Positions 42,026 through 54,948 of a stretch of 64,000 nucleotides of DNA are shown here, piece after piece. The notes beneath the pieces are model-generated. The model did not search any database and had not been told where the DNA came from. It saw nothing but the letters and a program-made list of their open reading frames with translations. This DNA comes from Fodinicurvata fenggangensis DSM 21160 (GTDB lineage Bacteria; Pseudomonadota; Alphaproteobacteria; Kiloniellales; DSM-21159). Every line of letters begins with the position of its first letter. The first letter of the stretch is position 1. Where the stretch lies: NCBI RefSeq assembly GCF_000686045.1, contig NZ_JMLV01000002.1, positions 1-64,000 on the forward strand, read 5' to 3'. The translations under genes were made by a program, and so were the position numbers.

Positions 42026-43471
42026 TCAGCCGCGCCAGAAATGCGGCGTGAAGAGGATCAGGACGGTAAACAGCTCCAGGCGCCCCAGGATCATCCCGGC
42101 CGCCAGCATCCACTTGGCGGCATCGGGCAGGCTGGCGAAGGTCGAGGCCGGCCCGATGGTCTCGCCAAGGCCTGGCCCCACGTTCGAAATCGCTGTGGCC
42201 GCCCCCGACAGCGCCGTTATGAAGTCCATCCCTGTCCAGCCGAGAACGGCCGCCAGGACGGCAAAACTGGCGATATAGAGAAAGAAGAAGCTCATGACCG
42301 ACAGGGACACCTGTTCGGTAATGGGTTGCCCGTTGTAGCGGGCGATGAAGATGCCGTTGGGCTGCATTAGGCGCTTCAGCTGTGTGCGGGCTGTGGCATA
42401 GAGGATCTGGAAGCGGAAGACCTTGATCCCGCAGGACGTGGAACCGGCACAGCCGCCGATGAACATCAGCAGGAAGAAGACCGCCAACGCGAACCCGCCC
42501 CAGAGATCGAAGGCCGCCGTGGCATAGCCGGTGCCGGTCATGATCGAGATGGCGTTGAAGGTGGTGAAGCGCAGGGCTTCCAGGGGCGCCAGACCCGATT
42601 CCAGGAACAGGTAGGCCGCCAGGGACAGGATGGAAACGGCCATGATGCCCAGCATGGCTCGGATCTGCGAATCGTGGAGCAGGGCGGACAGGTTGCCGTG
42701 CATGGCCCGGACATAGAGCACGAAGGGGATGCTGCCCATGATCATGACGCCGCTGACGGCGTAATCCAGGGCCGCCGAATCGTAGTGGCCTATGGAGTCG
42801 TCGTGGGTCGAGTAACCGCCCGTGGCGATCGAGGTGAAGGCATGTGCAATGGAATCGAAGCCGCTCATGCCCAGGAACCAGTAGATCAGCGCAGCCAGCA
42901 GGGTGAAGCCCATGTAGATCAGCAGGATTTCGCCCGCGATCTGGGCTGCACGCGGCAGGACCTTGTCGGTGTCGAAGGCCTCGATTCGGAAGAGCTGCAT
43001 GCCCCCCACCCGCAGCATCGGCAGGATGGAGATGGCCGTGACGATGATACCGATTCCGCCCAGCCACTGCAGCAGGGCGCGCCAGATCAGGATGCCCCGC
43101 GAGGTCTCGTCCAGACCGCTCAGCACCGTCGCACCGGTGGTCGTGATGCCCGACATGGACTCGAAGAAGGCATCGGTATAGCTGAGCCCGGCCGAGGTGA
43201 AGGTGAACGGCAGGGCGCCGAAGACCGCGATCACGACCCAGATCATGGTGGTCATCAGGAAAGCCTGGCGCAGGCCCATTTCGCGCCAGTTGCTGCGCGT
43301 GGTCAGGATCAGGCTGATGCCGACGAAAAGCGTGAGCGCCGAGGTCGCGGCAAAGACCTGCCAATCGGGACTGCCGTCGCCCAGGTCGACCAGCGCCGGA
43401 AGGATCATGGCCAGGGCCAGGACAGAGAGGATCAGGCCGTTGACGAAGAATACCGGCCGCAGGTCAAGCAT
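42026..43471 (-). CDS. trkH: TrkH family potassium uptake protein
   Basis: A 481-residue channel-like transporter with the four selectivity-loop repeats, including SMSGITTTGATVLSG, SIATGGYSTHDDS, MTGTGYATAAF and SNVGPGLGET. K+ enters with TrkA-type regulation in the cytoplasm. It is convergent with the dapE operon. Confidence 0.96.
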   Translation of the reverse strand: MLDLRPVFFVNGLILSVLALAMILPALVDLGDGSPDWQVFAATSALTLFVGISLILTTRSNWREMGLRQAFLMTTMIWVVIAVFGALPFTFTSAGLSYTDAFFESMSGITTTGATVLSGLDETSRGILIWRALLQWLGGIGIIVTAISILPMLRVGGMQLFRIEAFDTDKVLPRAAQIAGEILLIYMGFTLLAALIYWFLGMSGFDSIAHAFTSIATGGYSTHDDSIGHYDSAALDYAVSGVMIMGSIPFVLYVRAMHGNLSALLHDSQIRAMLGIMAVSILSLAAYLFLESGLAPLEALRFTTFNAISIMTGTGYATAAFDLWGGFALAVFFLLMFIGGCAGSTSCGIKVFRFQILYATARTQLKRLMQPNGIFIARYNGQPITEQVSLSVMSFFFLYIASFAVLAAVLGWTGMDFITALSGAATAISNVGPGLGETIGPASTFASLPDAAKWMLAAGMILGRLELFTVLILFTPHFWRG

Positions 43472-43576
43472 GCGTTATCCTGGAAACGGTCCGAGAGATG
43501 AAGCGTCGGCATGGTAAGGGCAGGAACCGTGCTTGTCAGCCGGCAATGCATGGGGCACGGCACGTACGCGGAGGTC

Positions 43577-44062
43577 CTAGGCACAACGATCCAGTACCGG
43601 GCTATCTTCGTCTCCAAAGGCAGGGGACCTGTAGGGCTGTCTGAAGGTAAAGGCCTGGGCTGTCGGTCCATGCCGTTGCAGATGCTCCAGGCGCTGCCGT
43701 CCTTCCGCAACATCCGGACGGTGTCCGGCGGGCACCCACCAGAGCGCCTGGAAAATGTCCAATCGCTCAAACCACTCGCGTCTTCGGCGCATGATGTCCA
43801 GATGGGCCGGCGTGCGATAGACGAAGGCGGCCAGGGACTCGATGTCCGCCCACACGGACATGTTCACGAGGATGTTCGGATCGTCATAGGCCTGGATATC
43901 GGTTGCGTTTTCGCCCTCGCCAATCAGGCGCCAGACGAATCCGGGCTGCTGCTCGGCGATGGCGTTCACGCGATCCAGGTTGGCCACGAAGTCGCGGTTA
44001 ACAGGATCCTCCATGGGAACGCGAAACTTCGCGATGTTGATCTGTGCAAGCTGGTACTGCAT
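43577..44062 (-). CDS. DUF3291 domain-containing protein
   Basis: A 161-residue protein starting MQYQLAQINIAKFRVPMEDP with NILVNMSVWADIESLAAFVYRTPAHLDIMRRRREWF, the DUF3291 (ferredoxin-fold, monooxygenase-like) pattern. Function unknown. ATG at 44062 follows GGGGAATG; a GTG six bases upstream is possible. Confidence 0.88.
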   Translation of the reverse strand: MQYQLAQINIAKFRVPMEDPVNRDFVANLDRVNAIAEQQPGFVWRLIGEGENATDIQAYDDPNILVNMSVWADIESLAAFVYRTPAHLDIMRRRREWFERLDIFQALWWVPAGHRPDVAEGRQRLEHLQRHGPTAQAFTFRQPYRSPAFGDEDSPVLDRCA

Positions 44063-44254
44063 GGGCACATTCCCCTTCGGCTCATCCGCTTGAACACCAG
44101 CTTAGCGCGTCGCTGCTTCGGCGTGAAGCCAAGAAGCGCGGGCCGATAGGCAACACCGCCCACTCCGCCGGTTCTGGCGTGACAAGAGCTTCACGATGGT
44201 CGGCTGGCGCGGCACCGGCGCAACCTCGGCGCCTCGCGCCAAGTATAGCGCTAC

Positions 44255-44893
44255 CTAGTGGTTGCCAGGCAGACCGATCAGCGAGAGGAACTCGCGCCGG
44301 GTGTCGGTGTTGTTCCGGAACGCGCCCAGCATGCGGCTGGTCACCATGCCCACACCGGGCTTGTGCACGCCGCGGGTTGTCATGCACTGGTGCTCTGCCT
44401 CCACCACCACGGCCACACCGCGCGGCTCCAGCACATCCTGGATGATGTTGGCGATCTGCGCCGTCATCTTTTCCTGGATCTGCAGGCGCTTGGCATAGGC
44501 TTCGACCACCCGGGCCAGCTTGCTGATGCCCACGACGCGCCGCTTGGGCAGATAGGCCACATGCGCCCGGCCGATGATCGGCACCATGTGGTGCTCGCAG
44601 TGGGACTCGAAATCTATGTCCTTCAGCAGGACCATTTCGTCATAGCCATCGGTTTCCTCGAAGGTGCGCCCCAGGATTTCCATGGGATCCAGATCGTAGC
44701 CCGAGAAGAACTCCTCATAGGAGCGCACAACCCTCTGCGGGGTGTCCTTCAGGCCTTCGCGCGCAGGATCGTCCCCTGCCCAACGGATCAGGGTTTCCAC
44801 GGCCTTTTCCGCCTCCACACGCGTGGGACGATCGGGTGTTCCGGTCAGGTCGCCCTCGGCTCCCTTGACGCGGGAAATCTGGCTGCTGTTCAC
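44255..44893 (-). CDS. folE: GTP cyclohydrolase I
   Basis: A 212-residue enzyme making dihydroneopterin triphosphate from GTP. Zinc and catalytic residues lie in [20 protein letters not shown] and [22 protein letters not shown] stands eight bases before a GTG at 44893, which sets the start ([14 protein letters not shown]). Confidence 0.97.
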   Translation of the reverse strand: MNSSQISRVKGAEGDLTGTPDRPTRVEAEKAVETLIRWAGDDPAREGLKDTPQRVVRSYEEFFSGYDLDPMEILGRTFEETDGYDEMVLLKDIDFESHCEHHMVPIIGRAHVAYLPKRRVVGISKLARVVEAYAKRLQIQEKMTAQIANIIQDVLEPRGVAVVVEAEHQCMTTRGVHKPGVGMVTSRMLGAFRNNTDTRREFLSLIGLPGNH

Positions 44894-45028
44894 GCACTCA
44901 CTCCTTGGTACGGCAATGAACCTGCCCTTGCATCCTTGTAGCGGCAGGCCGGATGGCAATCTGGTTCAGATACGTCGGATATACGCACAGAAACGCTGAC
45001 AGGATTACATGCCGTCAGGCTTGGCAAG

Positions 45029-45421
45029 TCAATTGACCTGCATCTGCTCGTAGGGGCTGTCCAGGGAAAAAGCCGGAATCGCGACTTCGAACTGCTCCCC
45101 CTCCTGGGTCACCATTTCATAGCTGCCAACCATGATCCCGCTGGGCGTCGCCAGGGGCGCCCCGCTGGTGTATTCATAACTGGCGCCCGGCTCCAGGACC
45201 GGCTGCTCGCCGACCACGCCAGGGCCGCGCACCTCCTCGACATGGCCGTTTGCATCGGTGATCTGCCAATAGCGGTTCAACAGCTGCACCGTCTCTGTGC
45301 CCTCGTTGCTGATGGTCACATGGTAGGCCCAGACATAGTGGTTCTCGTCCGGGGCCGACTGCTCCTCGATGAAATAGGGCGTGACGGAAACCGTTATGGT
45401 ACCTGTCGTCTGGCTGTACAT
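45029..45421 (-). CDS. apaG: ApaG family protein
   Basis: A 130-residue beta-sandwich protein with [30 protein letters not shown] and [19 protein letters not shown], the ApaG (DUF525) signature. The ATG at 45421 ([13 protein letters not shown]) follows GGAAG; a start at 45445 is possible. ApaG has been linked to cobalt resistance and Ap4A levels. Confidence 0.94.
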   Translation of the reverse strand: MYSQTTGTITVSVTPYFIEEQSAPDENHYVWAYHVTISNEGTETVQLLNRYWQITDANGHVEEVRGPGVVGEQPVLEPGASYEYTSGAPLATPSGIMVGSYEMVTQEGEQFEVAIPAFSLDSPYEQMQVN

Positions 45422-45595
45422 GTTGTCGCTTCCATTGCTCGGCATCGCTTTGTCACAGGCATGACCTTTCACGCCTGTTAGCGCAAGTGGGCATCTGTTA
45501 CGGTAGAATGAAGGGGCATCCTGTACCGCTCCTCAACGCCGCTCTATCGTTGCCTTTCGGAGAATCTTGTTGTAGCTCTTTTGAAGTGGTGTGCT

Positions 45596-45669
45596 GCGGG
45601 TGTAGCTCAATGGTAGAGCAGCAGCTTCCCAAGCTGACGACGGGGGTTCGATTCCCCTCACCCGCTCCA
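45596..45669 (+). tRNA. tRNA-Gly(CCC)
   Basis: Starts GCGGGTGTAGCTCAATGGTA and ends with an acceptor stem ACCCGC, T and encoded CCA. The anticodon arm CAGC-TTCCCAA-GCTG gives anticodon CCC, and the T-arm is GGTTCGATTCC. All stems pair. Confidence 0.97.
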
Positions 45670-45695
45670 GTTTTCCTCTTTCCCGAAAGCCGGCC

Positions 45696-46694
45696 ATGAC
45701 ACGCTCCATTACCCTTCACTGCCATCGTGCTTCCTGGCCCATCCGCGGCAGCTTCCGAATCTCGCGCGGCAGCAAGTCGGCGGCCGAAGTCGTGATCGTC
45801 GAACTCTTCGAGGACAGCGTGCGTGGCCGTGGCGAGTGCGTGCCCTATGCGCGCTACGACGAAAGCCTCGAATCCGTCATCGAACAGCTCGAGGCCCTGG
45901 CGCCAGCCCTGGCAGAGGGTGAGATCGCGGACGGCCAGGCCGTCCAGAACGCCTTGCCGCCCGGCGCCGCCCGCAATGCCCTGGACTGTGCCTTCTGGGA
46001 CCTGGAGGCCAAGAAGAGCGGAACGGCCGTCTGGAAGCTGTGCGACCTGGAAGAGCCCGATACCATCACCACCGCCTACACACTGTCCCTGGACAGCCCC
46101 GATGCCATGGGGCATGCCGCCGCGAACAACGCCGCGCGCCCCTTGCTGAAACTCAAGCTGGCCGGCGGAGAGGGCGACCTGGAGCGCGTGCGCGCCGTGC
46201 GCGCCAATGCTCCGGACAGCCGCCTGATCGTGGACGCCAACGAAGGCTGGTCGGTCGAGGATTACCACGCGCTGGTGGACGAGCTGGCCGCCTTGCAGGT
46301 CTACATGATCGAGCAGCCCTTCCCCGCCGACCAGGATTCCGTACTGCGCGACCTGCCGCGGCCAGTGCGGGTCTGTGCCGATGAATCCTGCCATGATTCG
46401 GCGTCCCTGCCTGAACTGCAGGGCAAGTACGACATGGTTAACATCAAGCTGGACAAGACCGGCGGCCTGACCGAGGCGCTCGAACTGCGCCGCAAGGCAC
46501 GGGCCGAGGGCTTCGAGATCATGGTTGGCTGCATGCTCGCCTCCTCGCTGGCCATGGCACCGGCCACGCTGGTGGGCCAGGGCGCCGAGATCGTCGATCT
46601 GGATGGCCCGCTGCTGCTCAGCAAGGACTGCTCGCCCGGCCTGGTCTTCGAGGGCAGCCGCATCCTGCCGCCCCCTCATGCCCTCTGGGGCTGA
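45696..46694 (+). CDS. Dipeptide epimerase (N-acetyl-D-Glu racemase DgcA type)
   Basis: A 332-residue enolase-superfamily enzyme. The catalytic KxK is in LLKLKLAGGEGD and the second Lys in MVNIKLDKTGG; metal ligands are in LIVDANEG, MIEQPF and CADES. These epimerise L-Ala-Glu type dipeptides from peptidoglycan turnover. Precise substrate is not settled by sequence. Confidence 0.9.
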   Translation: MTRSITLHCHRASWPIRGSFRISRGSKSAAEVVIVELFEDSVRGRGECVPYARYDESLESVIEQLEALAPALAEGEIADGQAVQNALPPGAARNALDCAFWDLEAKKSGTAVWKLCDLEEPDTITTAYTLSLDSPDAMGHAAANNAARPLLKLKLAGGEGDLERVRAVRANAPDSRLIVDANEGWSVEDYHALVDELAALQVYMIEQPFPADQDSVLRDLPRPVRVCADESCHDSASLPELQGKYDMVNIKLDKTGGLTEALELRRKARAEGFEIMVGCMLASSLAMAPATLVGQGAEIVDLDGPLLLSKDCSPGLVFEGSRILPPPHALWG

Positions 46695-46860
46695 GCCGAA
46701 GAGTCACACGCCAGGGGTCGAAAGCGCCTTTCACGCTTCCGAATTCGCTTAAGGCCTTTCCTTTCGGGACGTCTTCTGGCACATAGCCTGCTTCAGCAGA
46801 CAGTCTTCAGATCCATTGGCCTTGCGCCGTGAAAACACGGCGCAGCTTTCGAGTGCGCGC

Positions 46861-50121
<3,261 letters not shown>

Positions 50122-50236
50122 GGGCTTCGGGGTTTCCGAAACCGGCCGAAACAGCGAGTAATCACCCCTGCGGGACGGATCGCCCGGCGGGGTCAGTGGG
50201 ATTTCCACTGCAATTGCGGAGGTTTTTGTCGTCGAG

Positions 50237-50713
50237 ATGAGTGAAAAGGTTCCCATGACAGCCAGCGGCTACGCTCGGCTGGAAGAAGAATTGCGGCACC
50301 TGCGCAGCGTGGCGCGGCCCGAGGTCATCAAGGCCATCGCCGAAGCGCGCGAGCATGGCGATCTGTCAGAGAACGCGGAATACCACGCCGCGCGCGAGCG
50401 ACAGTCCTTCATCGAGGGGCGTGTTGCCGAACTCGAGGACAAGATTTCCCGCGCCCAGGTCATCGACCCCTCCAAGCTGTCCGGGGATACCGTCATGTTC
50501 GGTGCCACGGTCGAGGTGGCCGATGAGGACACGGACCAGGAATCCACTTTCCAGATCGTGGGCGAAACCGAGGCCGAGGTGAAGGAAGGCCGCATCGCGG
50601 TGACAAGCCCGCTGGCGCGCGCCTTGATCGGCAAGCAGGAAGGCGATTCCGTCGAAGTCATGACGCCCAAGGGCACCAAGGCCTACGAAATCCTGAAGAT
50701 CAGCTATATCTGA
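50237..50713 (+). CDS. greA: Transcription elongation factor GreA
   Basis: A 158-residue factor that rescues backtracked RNA polymerase. The N-terminal coiled coil carries acidic tip residues in [17 protein letters not shown], and the C-terminal FKBP-like domain has [23 protein letters not shown]. It follows carB as in other Rhodospirillales. Confidence 0.98.
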   Translation: MSEKVPMTASGYARLEEELRHLRSVARPEVIKAIAEAREHGDLSENAEYHAARERQSFIEGRVAELEDKISRAQVIDPSKLSGDTVMFGATVEVADEDTDQESTFQIVGETEAEVKEGRIAVTSPLARALIGKQEGDSVEVMTPKGTKAYEILKISYI

Positions 50714-50729
50714 GGCAGCAGCTCGTCGT

Positions 50730-50757
50730 AACGGGCCCCGCACCAGCAGGGGCCGTT
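50730..50757. terminator. Hairpin between convergent greA and lrp
   Basis: AACGGGCCCC and GGGGCCGTT form a stem with a GCACCAGCA-type loop. The T-run (ATT) is poor on the plus strand, so it may act weakly in both directions. Confidence 0.45.
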
Positions 50758-50767
50758 ATTGTGACGG

Positions 50768-51268
50768 CTATTCGCCTTCGTCCGCCGGCGGCGCTGTCAT
50801 CTCGTCGATGGGGACCCCAGGTCGGTCGGACGATGTTCGAATCACCTGCACGGTCAGGACAGTGGAGACATGGGGCGCCGAGGTCAGGCGCTGAGTCAAT
50901 TCGTTCTCGTGCGCCGTGTTGCGCGCCACAACCTTAAGCAGAAAATCGTGTGGGCCCCGTGCCATGTGACATTCGCGAATTTCGGGCCAAGCCGCCATGG
51001 TCTCCTCGAACTCCTGCAGCACGGCCTCGCTTTGGCTGTCGAGCCCCACCAGCGCGAAGAACATGACCTCGAACCCCAGGGCCTCGGCATTGACCTCGGC
51101 ATGATAGCCCTTGATGTAGCCGGCCTCCTCCAGGGCACGCACGCGCCGCAGACATGGCGGCGCAGAGATGCCCACCCGCTTGGCCAGTTCCACGTTGGTC
51201 ATGCGCCCCTCGGCCTGAAGGTCCTTGAGAATCCGCATGTCGATGCGGTCCAGCTTGACGCGGGGCAT
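50768..51268 (-). CDS. Lrp/AsnC family transcriptional regulator
   Basis: A 166-residue regulator with an N-terminal HTH (LQAEGRMTNVELAKRVGISAPPCLRRVRAL) and a C-terminal RAM ligand domain (GHVLRAGGARQ-like region, VMFFALVGLDSQSEAVLQEF). AAAGGGAGAACCCTCC precedes the ATG. It neighbours trxB, a conserved order in Rhodospirillales; it likely senses an amino acid. Confidence 0.95.
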   Translation of the reverse strand: MPRVKLDRIDMRILKDLQAEGRMTNVELAKRVGISAPPCLRRVRALEEAGYIKGYHAEVNAEALGFEVMFFALVGLDSQSEAVLQEFEETMAAWPEIRECHMARGPHDFLLKVVARNTAHENELTQRLTSAPHVSTVLTVQVIRTSSDRPGVPIDEMTAPPADEGE

Positions 51269-51600
51269 GGAGGGTTCTCCCTTTAGGTGTTGCGCGATTG
51301 GTGCCCTGGGCACGCTGCACGGCGCATTGGTATCGCAGTAGATGTCATCAAACAACGCGCCGCGCAAGAATATTACTTTCCCTGTACGTTATGCAAGCGA
51401 AGTCGTTATGCAGTATCGTTTTTTGAGTGACTTTATAATAATGAACTCACCGATCCCGGGCTTCCGAGATACGCCTATTCGAAGAATTTTCCACAGTGCG
51501 GCTTGCTGTTTGTCATCGAAAGGTTGTATGATTGACGGGTCGTATATGTCACTGTGCGCACAATCATGAAATGGAAGACACCAACTAAGGATAAACAATC
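51269..51600. promoter_or_regulatory. AT-rich intergenic region upstream of the XRE gene
   Basis: 332 bases without a credible gene, clearly more AT-rich than the rest of the chromosome in this window. A possible promoter TTGCTG (51503-51508), 18 bases, TATGAT (51527-51532) points right towards the XRE regulator. The lrp promoter should lie at the left end. Confidence 0.4.
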
Positions 51601-51963
51601 ATGTATCATCCAACAGATGTTCATATCGGCCGGAAGATCCGCGAGAAACGCGTGTCGCTCGGCATGAGTCAGAGTGCCCTGGCAGAGGCACTTGGCATCA
51701 CCTTCCAGCAAGTCCAGAAGTATGAAAGCGGCGCCAACCGCGTGGGCGGTAGCCGCCTCTGGGACATGAGCAAGGCGCTTGGCGTTTCGGTGACCTATTT
51801 CTTCGAAGGCCTTTCCGGCCCGGGAAACAAGGCCCCCATGCCCAAGGAACCCCCGCTCAGCCGCCAGAGCCTTGAGCTGGCCCGGGCCATCAACGCGATT
51901 CCCGAAGGCGAGTTGAAGAACCAGGTGGTCAAGCTGGTCAAGGCCTTCGCCAAATCGGCCTGA
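51601..51963 (+). CDS. XRE family transcriptional regulator
   Basis: A 120-residue regulator whose N-terminal HTH (KIREKRVSLGMSQSALAEALGITFQQVQKYESGANR) is typical of the chromosomal XRE regulators common in alphaproteobacteria. AAGGATAAACAATC precedes the ATG. C-terminal region is helical. Target unknown. Confidence 0.93.
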   Translation: MYHPTDVHIGRKIREKRVSLGMSQSALAEALGITFQQVQKYESGANRVGGSRLWDMSKALGVSVTYFFEGLSGPGNKAPMPKEPPLSRQSLELARAINAIPEGELKNQVVKLVKAFAKSA

Positions 51964-52179
51964 CGGCCGCGGACTGTCGAGCCTGGCATCGCACAGTGAC
52001 GTATTCTGTACGGCCAAATGCCGTGCACATGAGAAAAAGAAAAGACAGCCATGCTCGACGCCATGGGTTGTTAGCGGCCTGTGCAGGAACTAGATTGCCG
52101 TGGGCAACGGCCGATCAAGGATCCGCACAGGCCGCTTTTCTTTTACGCGGCGAAACCAGCAGATACGAGTACAGCGAAA

Positions 52180-53145
52180 ATGAGCGAGACGAAGCACAGC
52201 AAGGTTCTGATCCTGGGATCCGGTCCGGCCGGCTATACGGCAGCCGTCTATGCGGCACGCGCCAATCTGGAACCAATGCTGATCCAGGGACTACAACCAG
52301 GCGGACAGCTCTCCATCACGACCGATGTCGAGAACTACCCCGGTTATGCGGATCCGATCCAGGGGCCCTGGCTGATGGAGCAGATGCAGGAGCAGGCGCG
52401 GAATGTGGGAACCGAACTGGTCAGCGACATTATCGTGAAGGTAGAACTCGACAGCCGGCCTATTCGCTGCCATGGCGATTCCGGTACGATCTATACCGGC
52501 GATACGCTGATCATAAGCACGGGCGCCCAGGCACGCTGGCTGGGCCTCGAAAGCGAAACGCGCTTCATGGGTGCGGGCGTCTCTGCCTGTGCCACCTGTG
52601 ACGGCTTTTTCTACCGCGGAAAGAAGGTTGCCGTTGTTGGCGGCGGCAACACAGCTGCGGAGGAAGCACTGTTCCTGACCAACTTCGCGGAAAGCGTGAC
52701 CTTGATCCATCGCCGTGACGAGCTGCGCGCCGAAAAGATCATGCAGGAACGGCTGTTCCGCAATCCCAAGATCGATTGCATCTGGGACAGCGTGGTCGAA
52801 GAGGTGCTTGGCGAAGACAACCCGCCGGGCGTCACCGGTCTGCGCCTGCGCAATATCAAGGACGGCAGCACCCAGGAGATCGAGACCGATGGCTTGTTCA
52901 TCGCCATCGGGCATGATCCGGCCACCAAACTGTTCCAGGGCCAGCTGCCCATGGATGACGAGGGCTATATCATTACCGCCCCCGATTCCACGGACACAGG
53001 CGTGCCTGGCGTCTTCGCGGCGGGCGACGTAAAGGACAAGGTCTATCGCCAGGCCGTCACAGCGGCAGGCATGGGCTGCATGGCCGCCCTGGAGGCCGAA
53101 CGGTTCCTGTCCACTCAGGAAGTGACAAGCGAAGCTGCCGAGTAG
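52180..53145 (+). CDS. trxB: Thioredoxin-disulfide reductase
   Basis: A 321-residue flavoprotein with FAD-binding [20 protein letters not shown], redox-active CATC in [17 protein letters not shown]-binding [17 protein letters not shown] and the C-terminal [20 protein letters not shown]. It reduces thioredoxin with NADPH. Start ATG at 52180. Confidence 0.98.
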   Translation: MSETKHSKVLILGSGPAGYTAAVYAARANLEPMLIQGLQPGGQLSITTDVENYPGYADPIQGPWLMEQMQEQARNVGTELVSDIIVKVELDSRPIRCHGDSGTIYTGDTLIISTGAQARWLGLESETRFMGAGVSACATCDGFFYRGKKVAVVGGGNTAAEEALFLTNFAESVTLIHRRDELRAEKIMQERLFRNPKIDCIWDSVVEEVLGEDNPPGVTGLRLRNIKDGSTQEIETDGLFIAIGHDPATKLFQGQLPMDDEGYIITAPDSTDTGVPGVFAAGDVKDKVYRQAVTAAGMGCMAALEAERFLSTQEVTSEAAE

Positions 53146-53324
53146 TTCCGCGCTGCCACTGCCGCATTTTAGTTTTTTCCTTTTAAAACAGATCGCGGGC
53201 GGAAGAATTTTCCTTTAGGGTTTCTTCCTGGGCCTGAGGTAGTCTTGGCCAGCAGAAATTGCATGGCTTGAATTTGCAATACAAGGGGGAGGCCCGTCCG
53301 CAGAGGCGCCGGGCCGTCTGTGTC

Positions 53325-54212
53325 ATGGATTGGGATAAACTGCGTATCTTTCACGCCGTTGCCGAAGCGGGTAGCTTCACCCATGCTGGCGAGGTCCTGA
53401 ACCTCAGCCAGTCGGCTGTCAGCCGCCAGATCAGTGCTCTGGAAGACAGCCTGAAGGTGCCGCTCTTCCATCGGCATGCCCGCGGCCTGATCCTGACCGA
53501 GCAGGGTGAACTGCTTTATCGCACCGCACACGAGGTCTTTGCCAAGCTGGCCATTACCGAGGCCCAGCTGACTGAAAGCCGTGACCGGCCCCGGGGGTTG
53601 CTGAAGGTCACCACCACCGTGGCCTTCGGCTCCACCTGGCTGGCGCCGCGCCTGCGTCATTTCATGGATCTCTATCCCGACATCGAGTTGCACTTGATCC
53701 TGGATGACCGGGAGCTCGACCTGTCCATGCGTGAAGCCGACGTTGCCATCCGCATGTCACCGCCCCGGCAGGGCGATCTGATTCAGCGCCACCTGTTGAA
53801 CGTCCATATCCAGGCCTATGCCGCACCCGCCTACCTGAAGAAGCATGGCCTGCCCCAGAGCGTGGAGGAACTGGACAAGCACCGACTGGTTGTCTACGGC
53901 CAGGACACGCGGCCTCCGGTCCCCGACGTGAACTGGCTGTTGCGGAGCGGCACGGCCACGGGCATGCGCCGGCCGGCCCTGACCGTCAACAACATCTACG
54001 CCATCATGCAGGCCATCTCCATGGGGGCTGGCATCGGCAGCCTGCCGGAATACATGATTCAGCAGGACAGTGACCTGGTCCAGATTCTCCCCGATCTGGA
54101 AGGCCCCAGGATCGATGCCTACTTCGTTTATCCCGAAGAATTGCGCGGAACCCAGCGTATCGAGGTTTTTCGCGACTTCCTGCTCCGGCAAGTAGCGGAA
54201 TCCCGCTTGTAA
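53325..54212 (+). CDS. LysR family transcriptional regulator, trxB-linked
   Basis: A 295-residue LysR protein, HTH AGSFTHAGEVLNLSQSAVSRQISALEDSL (about 16-44). It belongs to the conserved LysR group beside trxB in alphaproteobacteria. The long 3' gap downstream holds the ncRNA candidate. Ligand unknown. Confidence 0.95.
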   Translation: MDWDKLRIFHAVAEAGSFTHAGEVLNLSQSAVSRQISALEDSLKVPLFHRHARGLILTEQGELLYRTAHEVFAKLAITEAQLTESRDRPRGLLKVTTTVAFGSTWLAPRLRHFMDLYPDIELHLILDDRELDLSMREADVAIRMSPPRQGDLIQRHLLNVHIQAYAAPAYLKKHGLPQSVEELDKHRLVVYGQDTRPPVPDVNWLLRSGTATGMRRPALTVNNIYAIMQAISMGAGIGSLPEYMIQQDSDLVQILPDLEGPRIDAYFVYPEELRGTQRIEVFRDFLLRQVAESRL

Positions 54213-54262
54213 TACGCGTGAGCGGAGAACATCTGTTGCGAAACGGCAACAGGTGTGTAGCT

Positions 54263-54277
54263 ATGCGACAGTCGCAT
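54263..54277. repeat. Perfect 15-bp palindrome upstream of the ncRNA
   Basis: ATGCGAC-A-GTCGCAT lies about 50-64 bases before the predicted ncRNA start and 50 bases after the LysR stop. It may be an operator for the ncRNA promoter. Confidence 0.6.
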
Positions 54278-54292
54278 GGCCCATTTGCTTGT

Positions 54293-54320
54293 TTGTGCAT
54301 AGACAATCGGGGGGTAAAAT
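54293..54320 (+). promoter_or_regulatory. Promoter of the ncRNA candidate
   Basis: TTGTGC (54293-54298), a 16-base spacer and TAAAAT (54315-54320). The predicted transcription start is near 54327. Confidence 0.55.
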
Positions 54321-54326
54321 CCCATT

Positions 54327-54514
54327 TTCCTAATCAGACGATGTTGCGACGCAGCATCCCTGAGAGCCCGGCGTTAGCGCCGGTCTCTGGTCCGGAATCC
54401 CTTCCGGACCCAGGGCCTTCGGGCGCGCCCCTCGCGCAGAAGGTCCTACGTCTCCCAGACGTGAAGCCTCCCTGTTCAACTTGCCGGGAACCTTTTGGTT
54501 CCCGGCATTTTTTT
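54327..54514 (+). ncRNA. Structured small RNA, about 188 nt, family not identified
   Basis: The 415-base gap 54213-54627 contains no credible protein gene but a dense run of hairpins: GCCGGC/GCGCCGG type, GGTCCGGAA-tccc-TTCCGGACC, GGGCCTTC/GAAGGTCC, CGTCT-CCC-AGACG, then a strong terminator. It includes the 33-nt element (54449-54481) that recurs in the prophage, with an anti-Shine-Dalgarno-like CCTCCC in a predicted loop. The size would fit 6S RNA, but I cannot confirm that, and an unrelated regulatory sRNA is equally possible. Confidence 0.7.
54483..54514 (+). terminator. ncRNA terminator
   Basis: GCCGGGAACC-TTTT-GGTTCCCGGC (54483-54506) forms a perfect 10-bp stem followed by seven T residues at 54508-54514. 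Confidence 0.95.
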
Positions 54515-54627
54515 GTCTTTTTTCGTCCGGAAATTGCCACGCCACCGGCCTTCGCGGTGTCCTTGATCGCCTGGTGAGCAGTCCCACCTGCCTGTCAGTA
54601 TTCCAAGACAGAAGGACTCTTCGAAGC

Positions 54628-54825
54628 ATGGAAAATCTGACCCCGAATGAGCGTGAACTCCACGAAACCCTGAAGGAACTGCGCGACTCCCTGCTGGAAT
54701 ATGATCGCCGGCAGGACAATCCTATCGACTGGCCGGAACGGGTCGACAAGGCCTTCCAGACGACGGATTCCGTGCTGCACAAGACCGAGAACAAGGCCGA
54801 TTCGAGCCTCGGCAGCGCGGGTTAG
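54628..54825 (+). CDS. Hypothetical small helical protein
   Basis: A 65-residue acidic protein starting MENLTPNERELHETLKELRD with GAAGGA upstream. It is predicted to be helical, with no recognised domain. A long inverted repeat follows its stop. It lies between the ncRNA and the radical SAM gene. Confidence 0.7.
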   Translation: MENLTPNERELHETLKELRDSLLEYDRRQDNPIDWPERVDKAFQTTDSVLHKTENKADSSLGSAG

Positions 54826-54835
54826 AAGGAATCAC

Positions 54836-54870
54836 GGCTTAACGGAATCGCTCTTCGGTTCCGTTAAGCC
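54836..54870. terminator. 12-bp inverted repeat after the small gene
   Basis: GGCTTAACGGAA (54836-54847) pairs with TTCCGTTAAGCC (54859-54870) around an 11-base loop. There is no T-run, but the perfect stem makes it a probable transcription boundary. Confidence 0.6.
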
Positions 54871-54948
54871 CCCTGATCCGCTTCTGCAATAGGAAGTCGG
54901 AAGTATAATGTTCTTGTTTTGTTCTATTCTCCCTCTTATTCTGGAGAC

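Noticed and set aside
51342-51569. 75-codon plus-strand frame between lrp and XRE
   Set aside because: Atypical composition, no ribosome site and no recognisable domain; the region looks regulatory.
54330-54794. Minus-strand protein-like frame over the ncRNA
   Set aside because: Its peptide LNREASRLGD recurs at 618-650 only because the RNA element is shared, so this reflects RNA conservation rather than a protein.
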